DNA from: Sphagnum compactum
Lineage: Eukaryota; Bryophyta; Sphagnopsida; Sphagnales
NCBI GenBank assembly: GCA_965153455.1
Contig: OZ234494.1
Coordinates: 16,740,001-16,804,000 of the forward strand
Length of the DNA stretch: 64,000 nt
Direction of reading: 5' to 3'
Of this stretch, positions 1 through 11,200 are shown piece by piece. The first letter of the stretch is position 1. Every line of letters starts with the position of its first letter. Made by a program: the position numbers and the translations under genes. Below the pieces are notes generated by a model, which did not search any database, was not told the DNA's origin, and saw only the letters and a list, made by a program, of their open reading frames with translations.

Positions 1-985
1 TTACAGAGGATATGGTGGTCACATGGTGTTTTCCTTCACACACTTTGCAGTGCAGCATCTCAAGCATAACTGCAGCACCATGTACCATGCTTGTCTGGTT
101 AGCTTCAGAGATGGGGATAATGCAAATGATGCTGACACTTAGAATGGTAACTTTTTCTTTCTCTTACTCTGCTTTTGTGCTCAATCACTATAGCATGATT
201 TTTATTGTCACTGACTGGTTGTTACTGATTTGTTGATCAATTGTAACTAACAACATGCTACCTCTTGTCTGTCTGTAGCAGGAAAACTTATTTGGTGCAC
301 AGAGATGGCTTCAGTAGTTTTGATCTATGGAGACACTGGATCATACTTGGTACGTACTAGTATAATCGTCGCTAGTTCGTTTGTGTGGGTTACCCATGAG
401 AGTGGGGGCTGAGTTTTCAATTCATTCAACCAAAAACTTCCATATCTTTTGATCCAGTTGAAATTTCCATTTAGTATTCATAACTTTGAGTTCTAACATA
501 ATTTAGAGAGTTTAGGAAATCTTCTTGTAGATAATTTTGGGTTGAGTGTACCACCACCTCTGAGAGCTTGACCAGTAACCAAACATCATAGGCTTAGTGA
601 TGCCCACAGCTCTCTCATGTTTCTAATATGATCAAAAGTTAAAAAGTAAGATGTTTTTAGCTAGCTTCCTTCTGTTCACTCCTAGCCCAGATTTAGGTAC
701 CTTTGAAAGTTAGAAATATGTATTCAGTTCACCTCAATCGGTGATCTTTCAGGTGATGTAGGTGATTGGACAGTACTATATCTTGTACAGAATACTTGCA
801 GAAGAGGCAGAGTCCTGAACACAAGTGAATCTGTTCAAAGATTCTCAAGCGACAACACACCAGGCATGTCAGAATTCTTATGGATTTCAATTTTTAAAAT
901 TCGAAAAGAGATTTCCTGGCACTTGGGACTAGATCTTCACTACGTGACTCAACAACTCATCCCCGTGCATCCCACAGAGTAGTGT
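1..985 (+). other. Possible 3' part of a spliced transcript, unrecognised
   Basis: Three short stretches look exon-like: about 51-145 (acceptor ttgcag, donor gtaact), about 280-350 (acceptor tctgtag, donor gtacgt) and 753 onward (acceptor ctttcag). Joining the second and third keeps an open frame that reads DLWRHWIIL then GDVGDWTVLYLVQ and ends at the TAG at 979-981. I recognise no family in it. It may be the end of a gene that begins left of the window, or a non-coding transcript. Confidence 0.2.
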
Positions 986-1756
986 GGATGGTTGTAGTGC
1001 CTATCCAGGGCATTTTTTGGGACTACATTTGTTTTAAAAATTAGCTCTAGCAAAAGCTTTGAATTGTGTTCAAACAGTTACCAACTGGAGTGTTGATTTC
1101 TTGTTGAGCAATTTACCAACTTGGTTCCATTAATATCATGTTCAACACCATCCACACTGATGGGAACCCTAAGAAATTATTAGCCTCTTGGAACCTGTTT
1201 CAATGGCTGGACTTGAGATTGATATTATCACATAACCAGCAAGCCTTAACACATCTGGCTTCAAGAATCCTTCCCTATGCAGCAGTAGCCTCAATACACA
1301 ACCAATGTTTGGATGGAAAAATCACACAATTCATTTGTGCATCATACATAGTAAATGAGGCTCTGGACCTCATGGTGGGTTGGGGGTGAGGAAAATCCAA
1401 TCTCTATTTTTCAACATAGTTGTTGAACAGTTTCCATTGCACAATCAGGAGAAATGTAAGTGCTCCAACCACATCACCTGTTTATATGCATGTTTCCTAT
1501 ATACTACAAAGAAGAGAGATTGATAGACTGAGTGTTCACATTTCATGTTTGCTTACTATACAGTCAAAAGACACCCGAATACCATTGAATGTGTAAAGAG
1601 GTGATATTTAAGTAACTAGGTATAGATGTACTACCTAGTGGACAGAGATTGTTCCACCCTACTCAGCAGTATGCTGCAGATTCTGAATTTGAAACCCATG
1701 TATCTACTGGAAAATGGTAGGGCTGACAACTTTGATTTGTTGGGCATTTGCTGTTG
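986..1756. other. Interval with no recognised gene
   Basis: The longest open frame is 1138-1389 (+), 83 residues from an ATG. It matches no family I know and has no clear splice context. Base composition is moderate, unlike the AT-rich deserts later in the window, so an untranslated or non-coding transcript is possible. Confidence 0.3.
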
Positions 1757-2004
1757 CACCTGTATCTCCCAAGCTGTCACACATTCCCACATTTCTATGA
1801 AATTGCAGAGAAATCCTCACACCTGCATTTCCCAAGCTGTCACATGCCACATTTCTACATAATTGCAGAGAAAATTCCACACCTGTATTTCCCAAGCTGT
1901 CACACATCCACAATTCTCTGAAATTCCAGAGAAATTTCTGCACCTGTATTTCCCAATCTGTAACATATCCACACATGTCTAAGAAATTGCAGAGAACTCT
2001 GCAC
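1757..2004. repeat. Tandem repeat, about 61 bp x 4
   Basis: Units begin with cacctg at 1757, 1820, 1880 and 1941, so the spacing is 63, 60 and 61 bp. A partial next start lies at about 2002. Each unit contains a cccaagctgtcac-like core and an aaattgcagagaa-like core. The copies have diverged by substitutions and small indels, and the lengths are not all multiples of three, so the minus-strand open frame across it is probably incidental. Confidence 0.85.
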
Positions 2005-2508
2005 AACAATTTTTTTTGAAGCTAACATGACAATGAGTGCAGTCATAATGTTACAAGAGTCACTCCCATAACATTGCGATGGTCTGACCTCAAGTGTGAG
2101 ATCATTACTGTTCATCATGAATAGCAATTCAGTGATGAGGTGCCATGACTACCAACCGACCGACTTCATCACCTCCCAACAATGGGTGTTGATAAAGTAT
2201 AAACTAATCCCCACAAAATGTCAGGCAAACCATTATACCTGATCTGCTTCTTGCATTTCTGTCAGAAGTGACAGGAAGTCCCAGTTCACGATATTGCATA
2301 GCACTAGAGAAATAACTAAACAAAACAGGTCAATAAAGTGTCATCATTCAAGCTACAACAAGCTTGCTAAGCCTTGCTTCATTTCATCTTAACTTCTCCC
2401 TGTACAAGCAAGCAGACACTGCAATACACGAAACTGGTATACTTGCTCTGAACTGGCCTGCTCTTCCTGCATACCCAAGATAGAAGTCTATTAGAACAAA
2501 GATAGAAC
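2005..2508. other. Interval with no recognised gene
   Basis: No coding motif or strong repeat is visible on either strand. It lies just beyond the stop codon of the minus-strand exon pair at 2509-2801 and may hold that transcript's 3' untranslated region. Confidence 0.3.
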
Positions 2509-2801
2509 CTATGGATCATCAGCAACTAGGCCAGGAATATAAAAGACTTTGATTCCAAACAACTTGTTGCATATAAGGGAGGAATGCAGTTTCCTCAAGA
2601 GGACTTCAAGGTTTACGTGACAATCCTTAGCAAGATCAGAAAAACTCTGAACAGGGTAGGAACAAAAGTCCTGAACTATAGCTTGAGCCAGAGCAGACAC
2701 AATTCCAAGTCAGATAAGATGAGAACATCACCTTCAGAGCTTTTTGTGTTTGCTTGCAGTCCTTAAGTTCAGCATATACTCTCTTTGCCCCCTTCACAAT
2801 C
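2509..2801 (-). CDS. Unrecognised two-exon 3' gene fragment
   Basis: Two minus-strand blocks join cleanly. The upstream block ends at 2732 before a gtgatg donor and includes KGAKRVYAELKDCKQTQKA. The downstream block is 2509-2670, follows a ttcag acceptor, and ends with IPGLVADDP and a TAG stop. The 61-nt intron keeps phase 0. The upstream block may start at 2801 after a cctctag acceptor or run on to about 2855. The composition looks coding: charged helix, then a hydrophobic segment. I do not recognise the family. Splicing from the LAGLIDADG frame upstream was tested with the available GT sites and gives stops, so it looks like a separate, possibly partial gene. The 5' exons are not found. Confidence 0.35.
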
Positions 2802-3033
2802 CTAGAGGTGAAGACAATTTCCATTAACTGCATAAATTGTGGTCTCAATCTCCCCAATTCAGTAAAACCGAAGTCTCTTCATTGAGAACACGCACTGCCA
2901 CTGTTGTCATGCTCTACAGAAATATATCACATCCTTTGCACTGTTGTTGTGAATGAAAGCTACAGCCAGCATGCATAAAGCACTGATTTTTCCTCATGGA
3001 TGGGATGGGACTACATCAATCAAAGTCCAGAAG

Positions 3034-4305
3034 CTACAAAAGATTCTCCAAAGAAGCTGCAGCTGTAAGTCTCTGACTTGTGAGCTTCTTCTGAGTGTGT
3101 GCCTCCTTCTTGTTGACAAGCTCTTGATCAATGCAGTCCGAAAATTGAGGTAGAGATTCTTTCATCTCAGAAATCCAGCTCTGTTGCAGTCTTGGGTCAT
3201 TGTAAAACAGCATGCATTTCTTCAACATGCTTGGCACAGGAATGTGTGGTAAGAGGAGTCGAAGCAGTTTCTTGAGCTCCTCAGTTCTGAACCACAGCCG
3301 GTAGATATCTTCTGGTTCACCACCTTTCTTACCTCTGCAAATTCTTCGCATAACTCCTACATGTCCATAGATCTTCCATGCCACCTCTAAGTACTGCGCC
3401 ACCAGCATCACATGCTTTTGATCAAATCCATCCATGCAAAGCACTCCCTTTCGACCTGCTGCAACCAATGATCCTTCATCACACCACCAGATTGCCAAAG
3501 AGAGAGGAGTGAGATGATTCAACCATCGCCTTTGAATCAGCAGCTGATTGTGATAATGCGTAACATTGTGGATCCTTGTAAGTTCATTGATTGCTTGGCT
3601 TTGGAATATAAACTTCTTGTTTTTCCCATAGTGCATGAGTGCATCTGCTGAGATTTCCTTCATTGCAGATACTTTCCACCGAAAATATTCCTCATGTGCT
3701 CGGCTATGGCGGAAGGAAAACCTTGCATCATTCTCATCCTTGTGGATCCTCAGAGAGCCATCACCTAGAAGTGAACCCAAGATGATGGACTTTGTTTCAT
3801 CAGACAAACCTACTTGACTTAGTCTTTTCCTTGAGAGGTTGGGAGCTTCTCTGTCACTGTGCGTGATGGGCAATTTGTTCTCTATTTCCTTTCCCACCTC
3901 AGGGGCCATTCTCTTCCGATGAAGGCTCGGCTGAAGATTCAAAGAACGAGATCCTCCGTAGTGCCTGATGTGCACAAAAGAGAGGGTGCTGCTACTGGTG
4001 ATCCATCTCAAGCTTCCACGCTCTCTTCTACAGCTTTCCCCCACAAGAAGTTCAGTGTTAGGAATTCTCTCTATGTCCTTACCATGCTCACTGTCGTCTC
4101 CATATGAGGTGGAGTCAAAGACAATGTGATCCTTTTGCTGCGGTTGTGCAGACGGTGAGATCTCGGATGGAATGCAGTTGCTACAAGTGTTTGAGAAATG
4201 GCCAATTGTCCCCGCTCCCAAAGGTCTCAAACTCTCTGACCTCAACACGGCGGTTTCGAAGAGCTGATTCTTCGTCTGCAACAGCATCCTCAGAAAAAGA
4301 GCCAT
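3034..4305 (-). CDS. Stand-alone LAGLIDADG homing-endonuclease-like protein, probably organelle-targeted
   Basis: Single uninterrupted frame of 423 residues from the ATG at 4305. The first 160 residues are low in recognisable domain content and begin MALFLRMLL with many Arg/Ser, as expected of a mitochondrial or plastid transit peptide. Residues about 174-187 read IILGSLLGDGSLRI, the first LAGLIDADG motif with its acidic residue at D182. Residues about 267-279 read PLSLAIWWCDEGS, the second degenerate motif with D276. Both acidic positions are kept. In plants the known nuclear relative, OTP51, joins such a domain to PPR repeats and acts in plastid intron splicing; no PPR repeat is visible here. 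A maturase-like role in organelle introns is inference. An in-frame ATG at 4497 would add 64 residues, but that stretch is partly encoded by an A-rich tract (4420-4460) and is less likely. The neighbour at 5292 is divergent. Confidence 0.7.
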   Translation of the reverse strand: MALFLRMLLQTKNQLFETAVLRSESLRPLGAGTIGHFSNTCSNCIPSEISPSAQPQQKDHIVFDSTSYGDDSEHGKDIERIPNTELLVGESCRRERGSLRWITSSSTLSFVHIRHYGGSRSLNLQPSLHRKRMAPEVGKEIENKLPITHSDREAPNLSRKRLSQVGLSDETKSIILGSLLGDGSLRIHKDENDARFSFRHSRAHEEYFRWKVSAMKEISADALMHYGKNKKFIFQSQAINELTRIHNVTHYHNQLLIQRRWLNHLTPLSLAIWWCDEGSLVAAGRKGVLCMDGFDQKHVMLVAQYLEVAWKIYGHVGVMRRICRGKKGGEPEDIYRLWFRTEELKKLLRLLLPHIPVPSMLKKCMLFYNDPRLQQSWISEMKESLPQFSDCIDQELVNKKEAHTQKKLTSQRLTAAASLENLL

Positions 4306-5291
4306 ACCGGGCAGAAAATAACTTCCTGGAAGACGCAAAGCATGCTCCACATGCAGAGACACAGCTCCTATTACAACTACAACTTGGAAGAAGAACCACG
4401 CCCTAAGCCTTTTGGAGGGAAAAACAAAAAAAAAAACAAAAAAACAAAAAGAAACAGAAAAGCACGTAGTCAGTCGCCTCTCCCTGCACTTCCACAAAGC
4501 TCAGTTGCTGCAGCCACCAAGTTCCTCTAGTGTCTTCTTCTCCTCCGTGAAAAGCCCGACCTAACTAGCTCTTTCTTGCAACAGAACGAATTTGGTTTGA
4601 AAACTCTCCAATCCCAGCTCTAAGATACAAGCTCAAAAGAGGAAAAAAAAACCGCAATTCACTTCAGAGGAGACCAGACTCTCTGCCATATCGCCAGTCC
4701 TCCTGAGCTTCGACCGTCCTGATGCAATCCACCAAGCTCCCTGCAGCTATGAACTCACGATTGTCGTGAAAGAGAAGAAAATGAATCAATCTCGCTCAAA
4801 GCCCTAACCCTAACCCTAACCCTAATTTCAGGTGTCAGCTCCTTTGGGCAGGTTTTCAGGACCTGCGATTTGGTTTCAGGACGTGATTTTGGGTCCTCGG
4901 GGGAAACCCTAGCAGGAGCTGTCGTCTCTTCTGAGAGGAGCCCTCTCCGCGCAGTGTTGTGCGATTGGCATTCAGGCGCGCGACATCGTCGTCGTCCCAG
5001 CTCGGAAGAACCTTGCGGATTTAGTGGAGATTATCGTGGGCTAGTATATGGTGTTGGCGGGGAGTTAATCTGTTTTTGTTTGGAAATTTGGATCGCCGGA
5101 AGTTTGAGCTGGTGAGATCAGGGTTTTAGGGTTTTTGCGGACTTGATGAAGGTTTGGAGGAGGAGTGTGTGTGGCGACGACGGGGAGCTCCGGGCGTGGT
5201 GGAGTGCGGAAGCAAAATAGTACGATGGCAACTTGAGATGAGGAACTCGGGAAACAATCTGTGGATCCGAAGTGGACGTCGGTCTGAAGCC
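4306..5291. promoter_or_regulatory. Divergent promoter / 5' UTR region
   Basis: This 986-bp interval separates the start codons of the minus-strand LAGLIDADG gene and the plus-strand DUF7906 gene. It holds an A-rich tract at 4420-4460, the CCCTAA cluster at 4801-4826 and a ttttagggttttt stretch at 5122-5136. The plus-strand frame is open upstream of the chosen ATG, with in-frame ATGs at 5154 and 5238. The ATG at 5292 was preferred because it begins a clean signal peptide. Transcription start sites cannot be placed. Confidence 0.5.
4801..4826. promoter_or_regulatory. Telomere-type box, four CCCTAA units
   Basis: Four uninterrupted CCCTAA hexamers lie in the region between the two divergent genes. 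In plants, telo-box motifs (AAACCCTAA type) near transcription starts are known promoter elements, often of growth-related genes. The hexamer here lacks the extra A of the plant telomere heptamer CCCTAAA. A role here is inference from position. Confidence 0.6.
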
Positions 5292-8200
5292 ATGGCTCAC
5301 TTCGTTTTCTTTTGTGGCCTTCTTTTAGCGACGGCATTTCTGGTAATTTGTTTGCATTTCTCCTTTTTGATCTTGTCTCTCTTCTCTCTCTCTTGGTGCC
5401 TTCCATCAAAAAGTAAAAGAAGCGGTGTTTCCACATTCAATATCTGTTCTATCTTTTTGGCCTCTTTAGAACTACCTACTGTGGTGTTTGGGCAGTGGAC
5501 ACCTTCCAATGATGAGAACAGCAGCAAGTTGATTGCACAGTTTTGTAGTCTGAAAGGATTCAGAAGTCTGCAGATTTGCACAGTTTAGGTGACCAGTTCA
5601 TCTGCATACTCTGCTCTTTGGGTAAATAGAGTTTCAACATTCCAGCAGATGCACATTGGCATTGTGCCCTACTAGCGGCTGTTTTGCTTCTAGCACTCAG
5701 GGATGAAATAATATGATTGGACTCCATGACTGGAATTTGGCTGGAGATATTGTAAAACCTAGAACATTTCTCTGAGTGGTGTTTTTTTTTCAATTCTGTG
5801 TCGGCATGTCTTAGGTGGAGGGAGCACAAGACATTCCTGGTGCAGGATCGGTGCCTAAATCCAGAACGCCTTCAGTGTTATCTTTATTCAACATGAAGTT
5901 CACCAGCAAGTTCTGGAATGAAAAAGTTCTATCACACGGTCAATTCATAACACTAAATTCTTCCTTTCCATCTGGGTCACTTCTCACCTTTGTTTGAGCT
6001 CATTCACATAGACATTGCACTTTCTGCAAGTGAAGCTGAAAATATCTAGTTTTATAGCCTATTCTGTGTTCATGTTCAGGTCAGGAGTCCATCCTGAACC
6101 AGAGCATTGGGAGTCAATCTACTGTTGCTGTTCTGTGCTTGATCTTTTTGTAGTTTCTGTCCTTATTGCATTCTGACATTTGGTCATTCTTATATTCTCT
6201 TTGTTTGTGGGTGTGATTTTGCAGTCATAGAAGACTGGGATGTATCAGATGATGTGAGCAAAGAGGCTGAATTGAACTACACTAAGGCAGGTACTGGTCA
6301 TTCTCAGCTTCATCCTTATTATTTTGCTCTTCTCCACCCCACTGTGATGCTCGTTTGGAAATACATCTGCTGAAGCCATTTGATGTTTTCATTACTCTGT
6401 CAAGGTAAATGAGTTGGGCATTGGTCAAACAGGAGTCTGATTGTGGGCTGAAGATTGTGATTGGTGTCGCAGGATATCTGGCATATTACCTGAAGCTACA
6501 AGAAATTGATGCAATTTACATTCCTATTCCTATCAACTTCATCTTTGTGGGTTTTGATGGCGAGGGGAATCATGGTAACTTCTTGGGGCTGATGGTTGAG
6601 CATTTAAAACTCCATGCTTCTTGGGTTTGTTGTTTGGTGATTTCATCAAATGCTCTAGTTTGACATTTGGCTGCTTGGAGAAGCAGAATCGCAAGAGATA
6701 ATTCACCTAGTTAGTTGTGGGTCCTTTAAGTTCTTGATCTGATTTTGATGCTCATGCCATGTAGGTGTGAAGTTGGGACAACCAGAACTGGAGCGGTGGT
6801 TTGCTCACATAGACCATCTGGCGGAGCATACACGTGTGCCCCAGATGGGAGAGTCTCTCACACCTTTCTATCATTTGAAAGGGGATGGGACACAGCGGCA
6901 CCATCTTCCCCTTGTCAGCTATACAAACTACAAGTAACATCTGTTACCACCTCTGGTTTCTCTCTTTGATGGTTGTATGGTAGCTTTAGTCTAAGGGGTG
7001 GGATTATATACCAGAAATTGCAGCATGTAAGAAAAACAAATAATGGGTCCATCCTTAGCTCTGCATGTCACAATGTAGAGACCATTCAGAAATAATATAT
7101 AGGGGGTCTGTTTGACTGTTGTATTGTCATCCTGGAAGTGACTTTTTCCTTTGCAGGGTGATCAGATAGTAGTCATGGGAAGGGTGGATTTCTTAAATTG
7201 CAAGTGTATCATAACTTGTTTCAATTCACAGGAGGTTAGCTGTTTCTCATGAGAATGAATTGGCTCTTTTTGGAACAACTTTTTTTTCTCAATTGCTTCC
7301 ATTTGGGGTGTATTGATGTGAAATAGCTCATTTTTCACAGTCTTGTGCTTTCACTGTCTGGGACCTTGTGGCAGCTACTCCGTTCATGCTATAGAAATGG
7401 ATGAAAGAGTGACAAAAGTGTTTGAGCGAGCAATAACAAGCCTTTCCCGGAGAGAAGATCCATCCAATACCAAGTATCACCCATCTACCAATTAGAGCAG
7501 TCTACATTCCTCTGCTGTGTCTTTCTGTAGTTGCTATCTTTTTTCTGATGGTATGGATATGGGTTCAGCACAGTCTGCAGATGTCATTGTTAAAAATTGT
7601 GTAATCAGAGTAGCTGTGGTAGGAGGGTGTTTTGTAGTTTCAACCTTTCTGCAGGTGAAAAATGTTGATGGAAACTATAAAAATTGATTTGCCTGCGGAC
7701 TGTAAATATATGCAGGCCAGATTCAGAGGTGATGTGGCAAGTGGACATGGATGGCATGTCACACATTTTTTCCAGCCTGGTGCAGTATCTCCAACTAGAT
7801 GATGCATACAACATTCTTGTCCTCAATCCAAGAAGAGATTCACAACGCAAGAACTATGGTTACAGGTGAGGAGTAGTTTGGAAACCAACCCTGGTTGCAC
7901 TCTTATTCCATGTTGGCAGATTTGATGGCTTACTCAATGGTGATTCTTCTTTTTGTAGAATTAAAGCAGCTAACAGGCACTGAGTTCCATGTTTGATAAC
8001 AGTCATGAACTGTGATTACCAGTTGGAAATTTGCAGTCTTGTACAAAAGTAAGTGTTAAAAATTTGATATGTGGTGGTGTGCATGCAGACGGGGGCTGTC
8101 TGAAGAGGAATTACATCTAATTGAAACCGTGAGTATATGTTGGGCATAAAGATTGATACCTTGATTCTTGTGTTGAAGTTCTATACTCCTTGCAGTCAAG

Positions 8201-11200
8201 ATGTAATTTTCTTTGCTTGGATATGAGTAGGCTTAGTTCCTTAATTGGGCACTGCTCACTTGTATATGCCTTCTGGGGAGTTCAAATGCAGGATGAAGAT
8301 GTCAGGAAAAGGCTTCTTGCTTCTCAAGGAATACGTGTCACAAATCCTTTAGGTGTGTGAGTCCCCTCAATTTTTGTTTATGCTGTGATAGACTGCAGAG
8401 CTAAATCTGAATCATGTCATGCAGTTGTCCTGGCCATAATGAGAATTGCTTAAGTGCAGCTGCATAGATTCCTTGGGAGATAAAAGTTTTGGGGCTTTGC
8501 ACTGTTGGGTACAAATTGATGGTCTGACACTTTGTGAGAAACACACATAAGGTCATGACCTTACTCAATTGTCATGCTACCTTCAAAATGTTCTTGTGGT
8601 GGTTTCTCTGCAATCTCGTAGATATGTTGGGTAAGAAGTGCAAAACAGTTCAGGTAATGAACCATCTCCTGTAGCCAACCTGCTCGTCATGCACATCACT
8701 GTCCATGTTCTTTTAAACATGTCTGGTTGTCTGTCTCAGAAAGGGAGAAGTTTCAGAAGCCTTTGTATGCACGACATCCAATGCTCAAATTTGCTTGGAC
8801 AACAGCTGACTATGGAGACACGGTACTCAAATTTAGTCACGTCTCTCACTTTGTTATGATAAGCTAGGTTATTTGGAATTTTTGTGCTGTGATGTTTGTA
8901 GCTGTGTGATTTTTGAGCTAGCCTTTTTTTTCGCATCATATGGTTATGGGGAATGCCTGCTTGGCTTATCTTTTGTGTCATGCTGTTTGAAGTTTCCTAT
9001 GGAGCATATTCAACAGGGAGATCCTTTGGCAATGTTGCAGATTTCTAAGGGGCAGATTGTTTAAGCATAGTTTGTATTTGGTTCCAGGGACACTGGGTGG
9101 ACGCTTTTGATGAGGCTCTAACAGAAGTTGAAAAAGATCTCAATGCAAAATCAGCTGTGGATTTGATGATCCACAAGGCACAACAGGTAGGTGTTTACAT
9201 GTAAACTTGTTCTCTAGAGAGAAAGAAATCCAATTTCCTTTGTGGGGAACAGTTGTTCTGTGCATAACTTCTCTCTATGTGAAAGTTATGGATTCAGGGT
9301 TTGGTACTTACTGACCAGGTATGTGTTACAATGCTGTACTGGCTTGTTGCAGATGTTTGTTGGGAAGAGGGCAGAAGGATACAGTCTTTTCAGAGGGATA
9401 AAGGAAGGGAAGCCGTCAGTGCTACAACCTGATTGTCTTGTTGACACTTGGGTGGGAAAAGAAAGGTGTACAATCTTTCTCACCTACTTATGCTTGAATC
9501 ATCTTTAAAAACTGTTCTGAACTCTCTGTACATAACCAACCAGGTAGGAGTGGATCTGTTGTAGATTTGCAACTGGATGTATTGACTTGAACAGGTGAAT
9601 GTTTGGTGATTGATGATTGTCAGGTGGGCTTTTATCGATTTGACCGCAGGTCCCTTCACATGGGGACCGACTGTTGGAGGAGAAGGTGTGCGAGTTGAGG
9701 GCAGTTTACCTTCGGTGGATAACAGCTTTGGCAAGCTCTCTGGTGGTCAGGAAGGTACACTGCTGTGGTCACACCATGCTTCCAACTGGCCACACTGTCA
9801 GTGTACATTGTCAGCAAGGAACAAACAGTGTTAACTTGGAAAAAAGTAGATAGGTTGTTATAACATGCAAGCAGTTGACATCTGACTTAAAGCGCCTTCA
9901 CTTTTGTTTGTTGTGGGTGTGCTATTGAAGTTCTAGCCAGTACATAACCTAACTTTTCTCAGAGTTATTCCAGATTACCTAAGGTGTCAGGATTGGAGAT
10001 GCATTTCCTCTCAGTGGTTGTTAACACACAGTCTGGAAAACTTTGCAGGGGTGACAGAGCAAGAGGCCCAGACAGATTTACAGGATATGGTTCAGGATCG
10101 GTTTGCAATGTTTGAAGGGGTACTTTCTTCATGCCATATCTCCTGCATGGAAGGTAGATGAGAATCATAGCTTGTGACATAACTATCCCCTAAACTGGAC
10201 ATGGTTATTGACTTGCAGGAAAAAACCTTGTTGAGAGAATAATTCCTGTCTTGCAGATAATCTCTTGATGTGAAGTACATGAGTCATCTCATATGTTAGT
10301 GTTGGAATGCAGGATGACCAGCAAGATGCTGTAGATATGTTAATGGCAGAGGTGGATGTGTATGAATTGTTTTTCTTCAAGCATTGCAAAGGTCGGAGAG
10401 TACAGCTCGCTCTGTGTGAAGGTATTTAATGCTCTCAGTACCTTACATGCTTTTCCACATGAGCATTTTCCCCCTTCATAGTGAATATAAATTGACCTTG
10501 TTCACGATCTTAGCAATCTGCTGATAAGAAAGTGTTCCCTTGAAATTGTTTGAGATATGCTTTAAGCAACTTTCACTAACTCTCATTACTGCAGGTCTAC
10601 TCATAGTGGAGTCATCCACTACAAGTGGTGAATATATTTTTTGTTCCTTTGTGCTCCAATCTAAATTGAGGGGTTGGTGGCTTGCAGAGTTCAAAGAAAG
10701 AATGAATGATCTGAAGAGTGAGCTGGCCTCATATGATGCTGAGAATCAGGATGATACTCATCGTGCAAAGGCTTCTGTTGCTCTGAAACGAATTGATGAG
10801 TGGAATCTGTTTTCTGATTCTTCAGAGGTACTGATTGTCATATTTGTTTGGCTGAAGATTTCAATGCAAGACAATGTCATCTTTTGAAGTAATGAGTCTA
10901 TTGTAGACCGTGTTGCAATAGGTGAACCATTTGTCTGGAGCTCCATGCCCTTGTTTTCTTATTCAATGCTTGCTCTTGAGACAGCATCATGCTCAAAACT
11001 TTTCGATTGCACGGGATTCCTTTCTGGCACATCTTGGTGCAACCCTGTCACACACCATGAAGCATGTCATCACACCGTCAACAGCAGATGGTGCATTTCA
11101 TTACTATGATAAAGTCGTGTTCCAGATCTATACTGTCACTCAGGAGGTAACTTCTGTGACTCTTACCTTGAAATTAGGTTGTGGGTGACAACAAGCACAT

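Noticed and set aside
1704-2009. 101-residue minus-strand frame with internal repeats
   Set aside because: It is the translation of the 61-bp tandem array; unit spacing varies between 60 and 63 bp, so no repeat protein is maintained.
5154-5588. 144-residue frame reading through intron 1 of the SPOT1-like gene
   Set aside because: The first exon is better ended at 5342: the gtaatt donor joins in phase to 5815 and gives a signal peptide followed by conserved family sequence.
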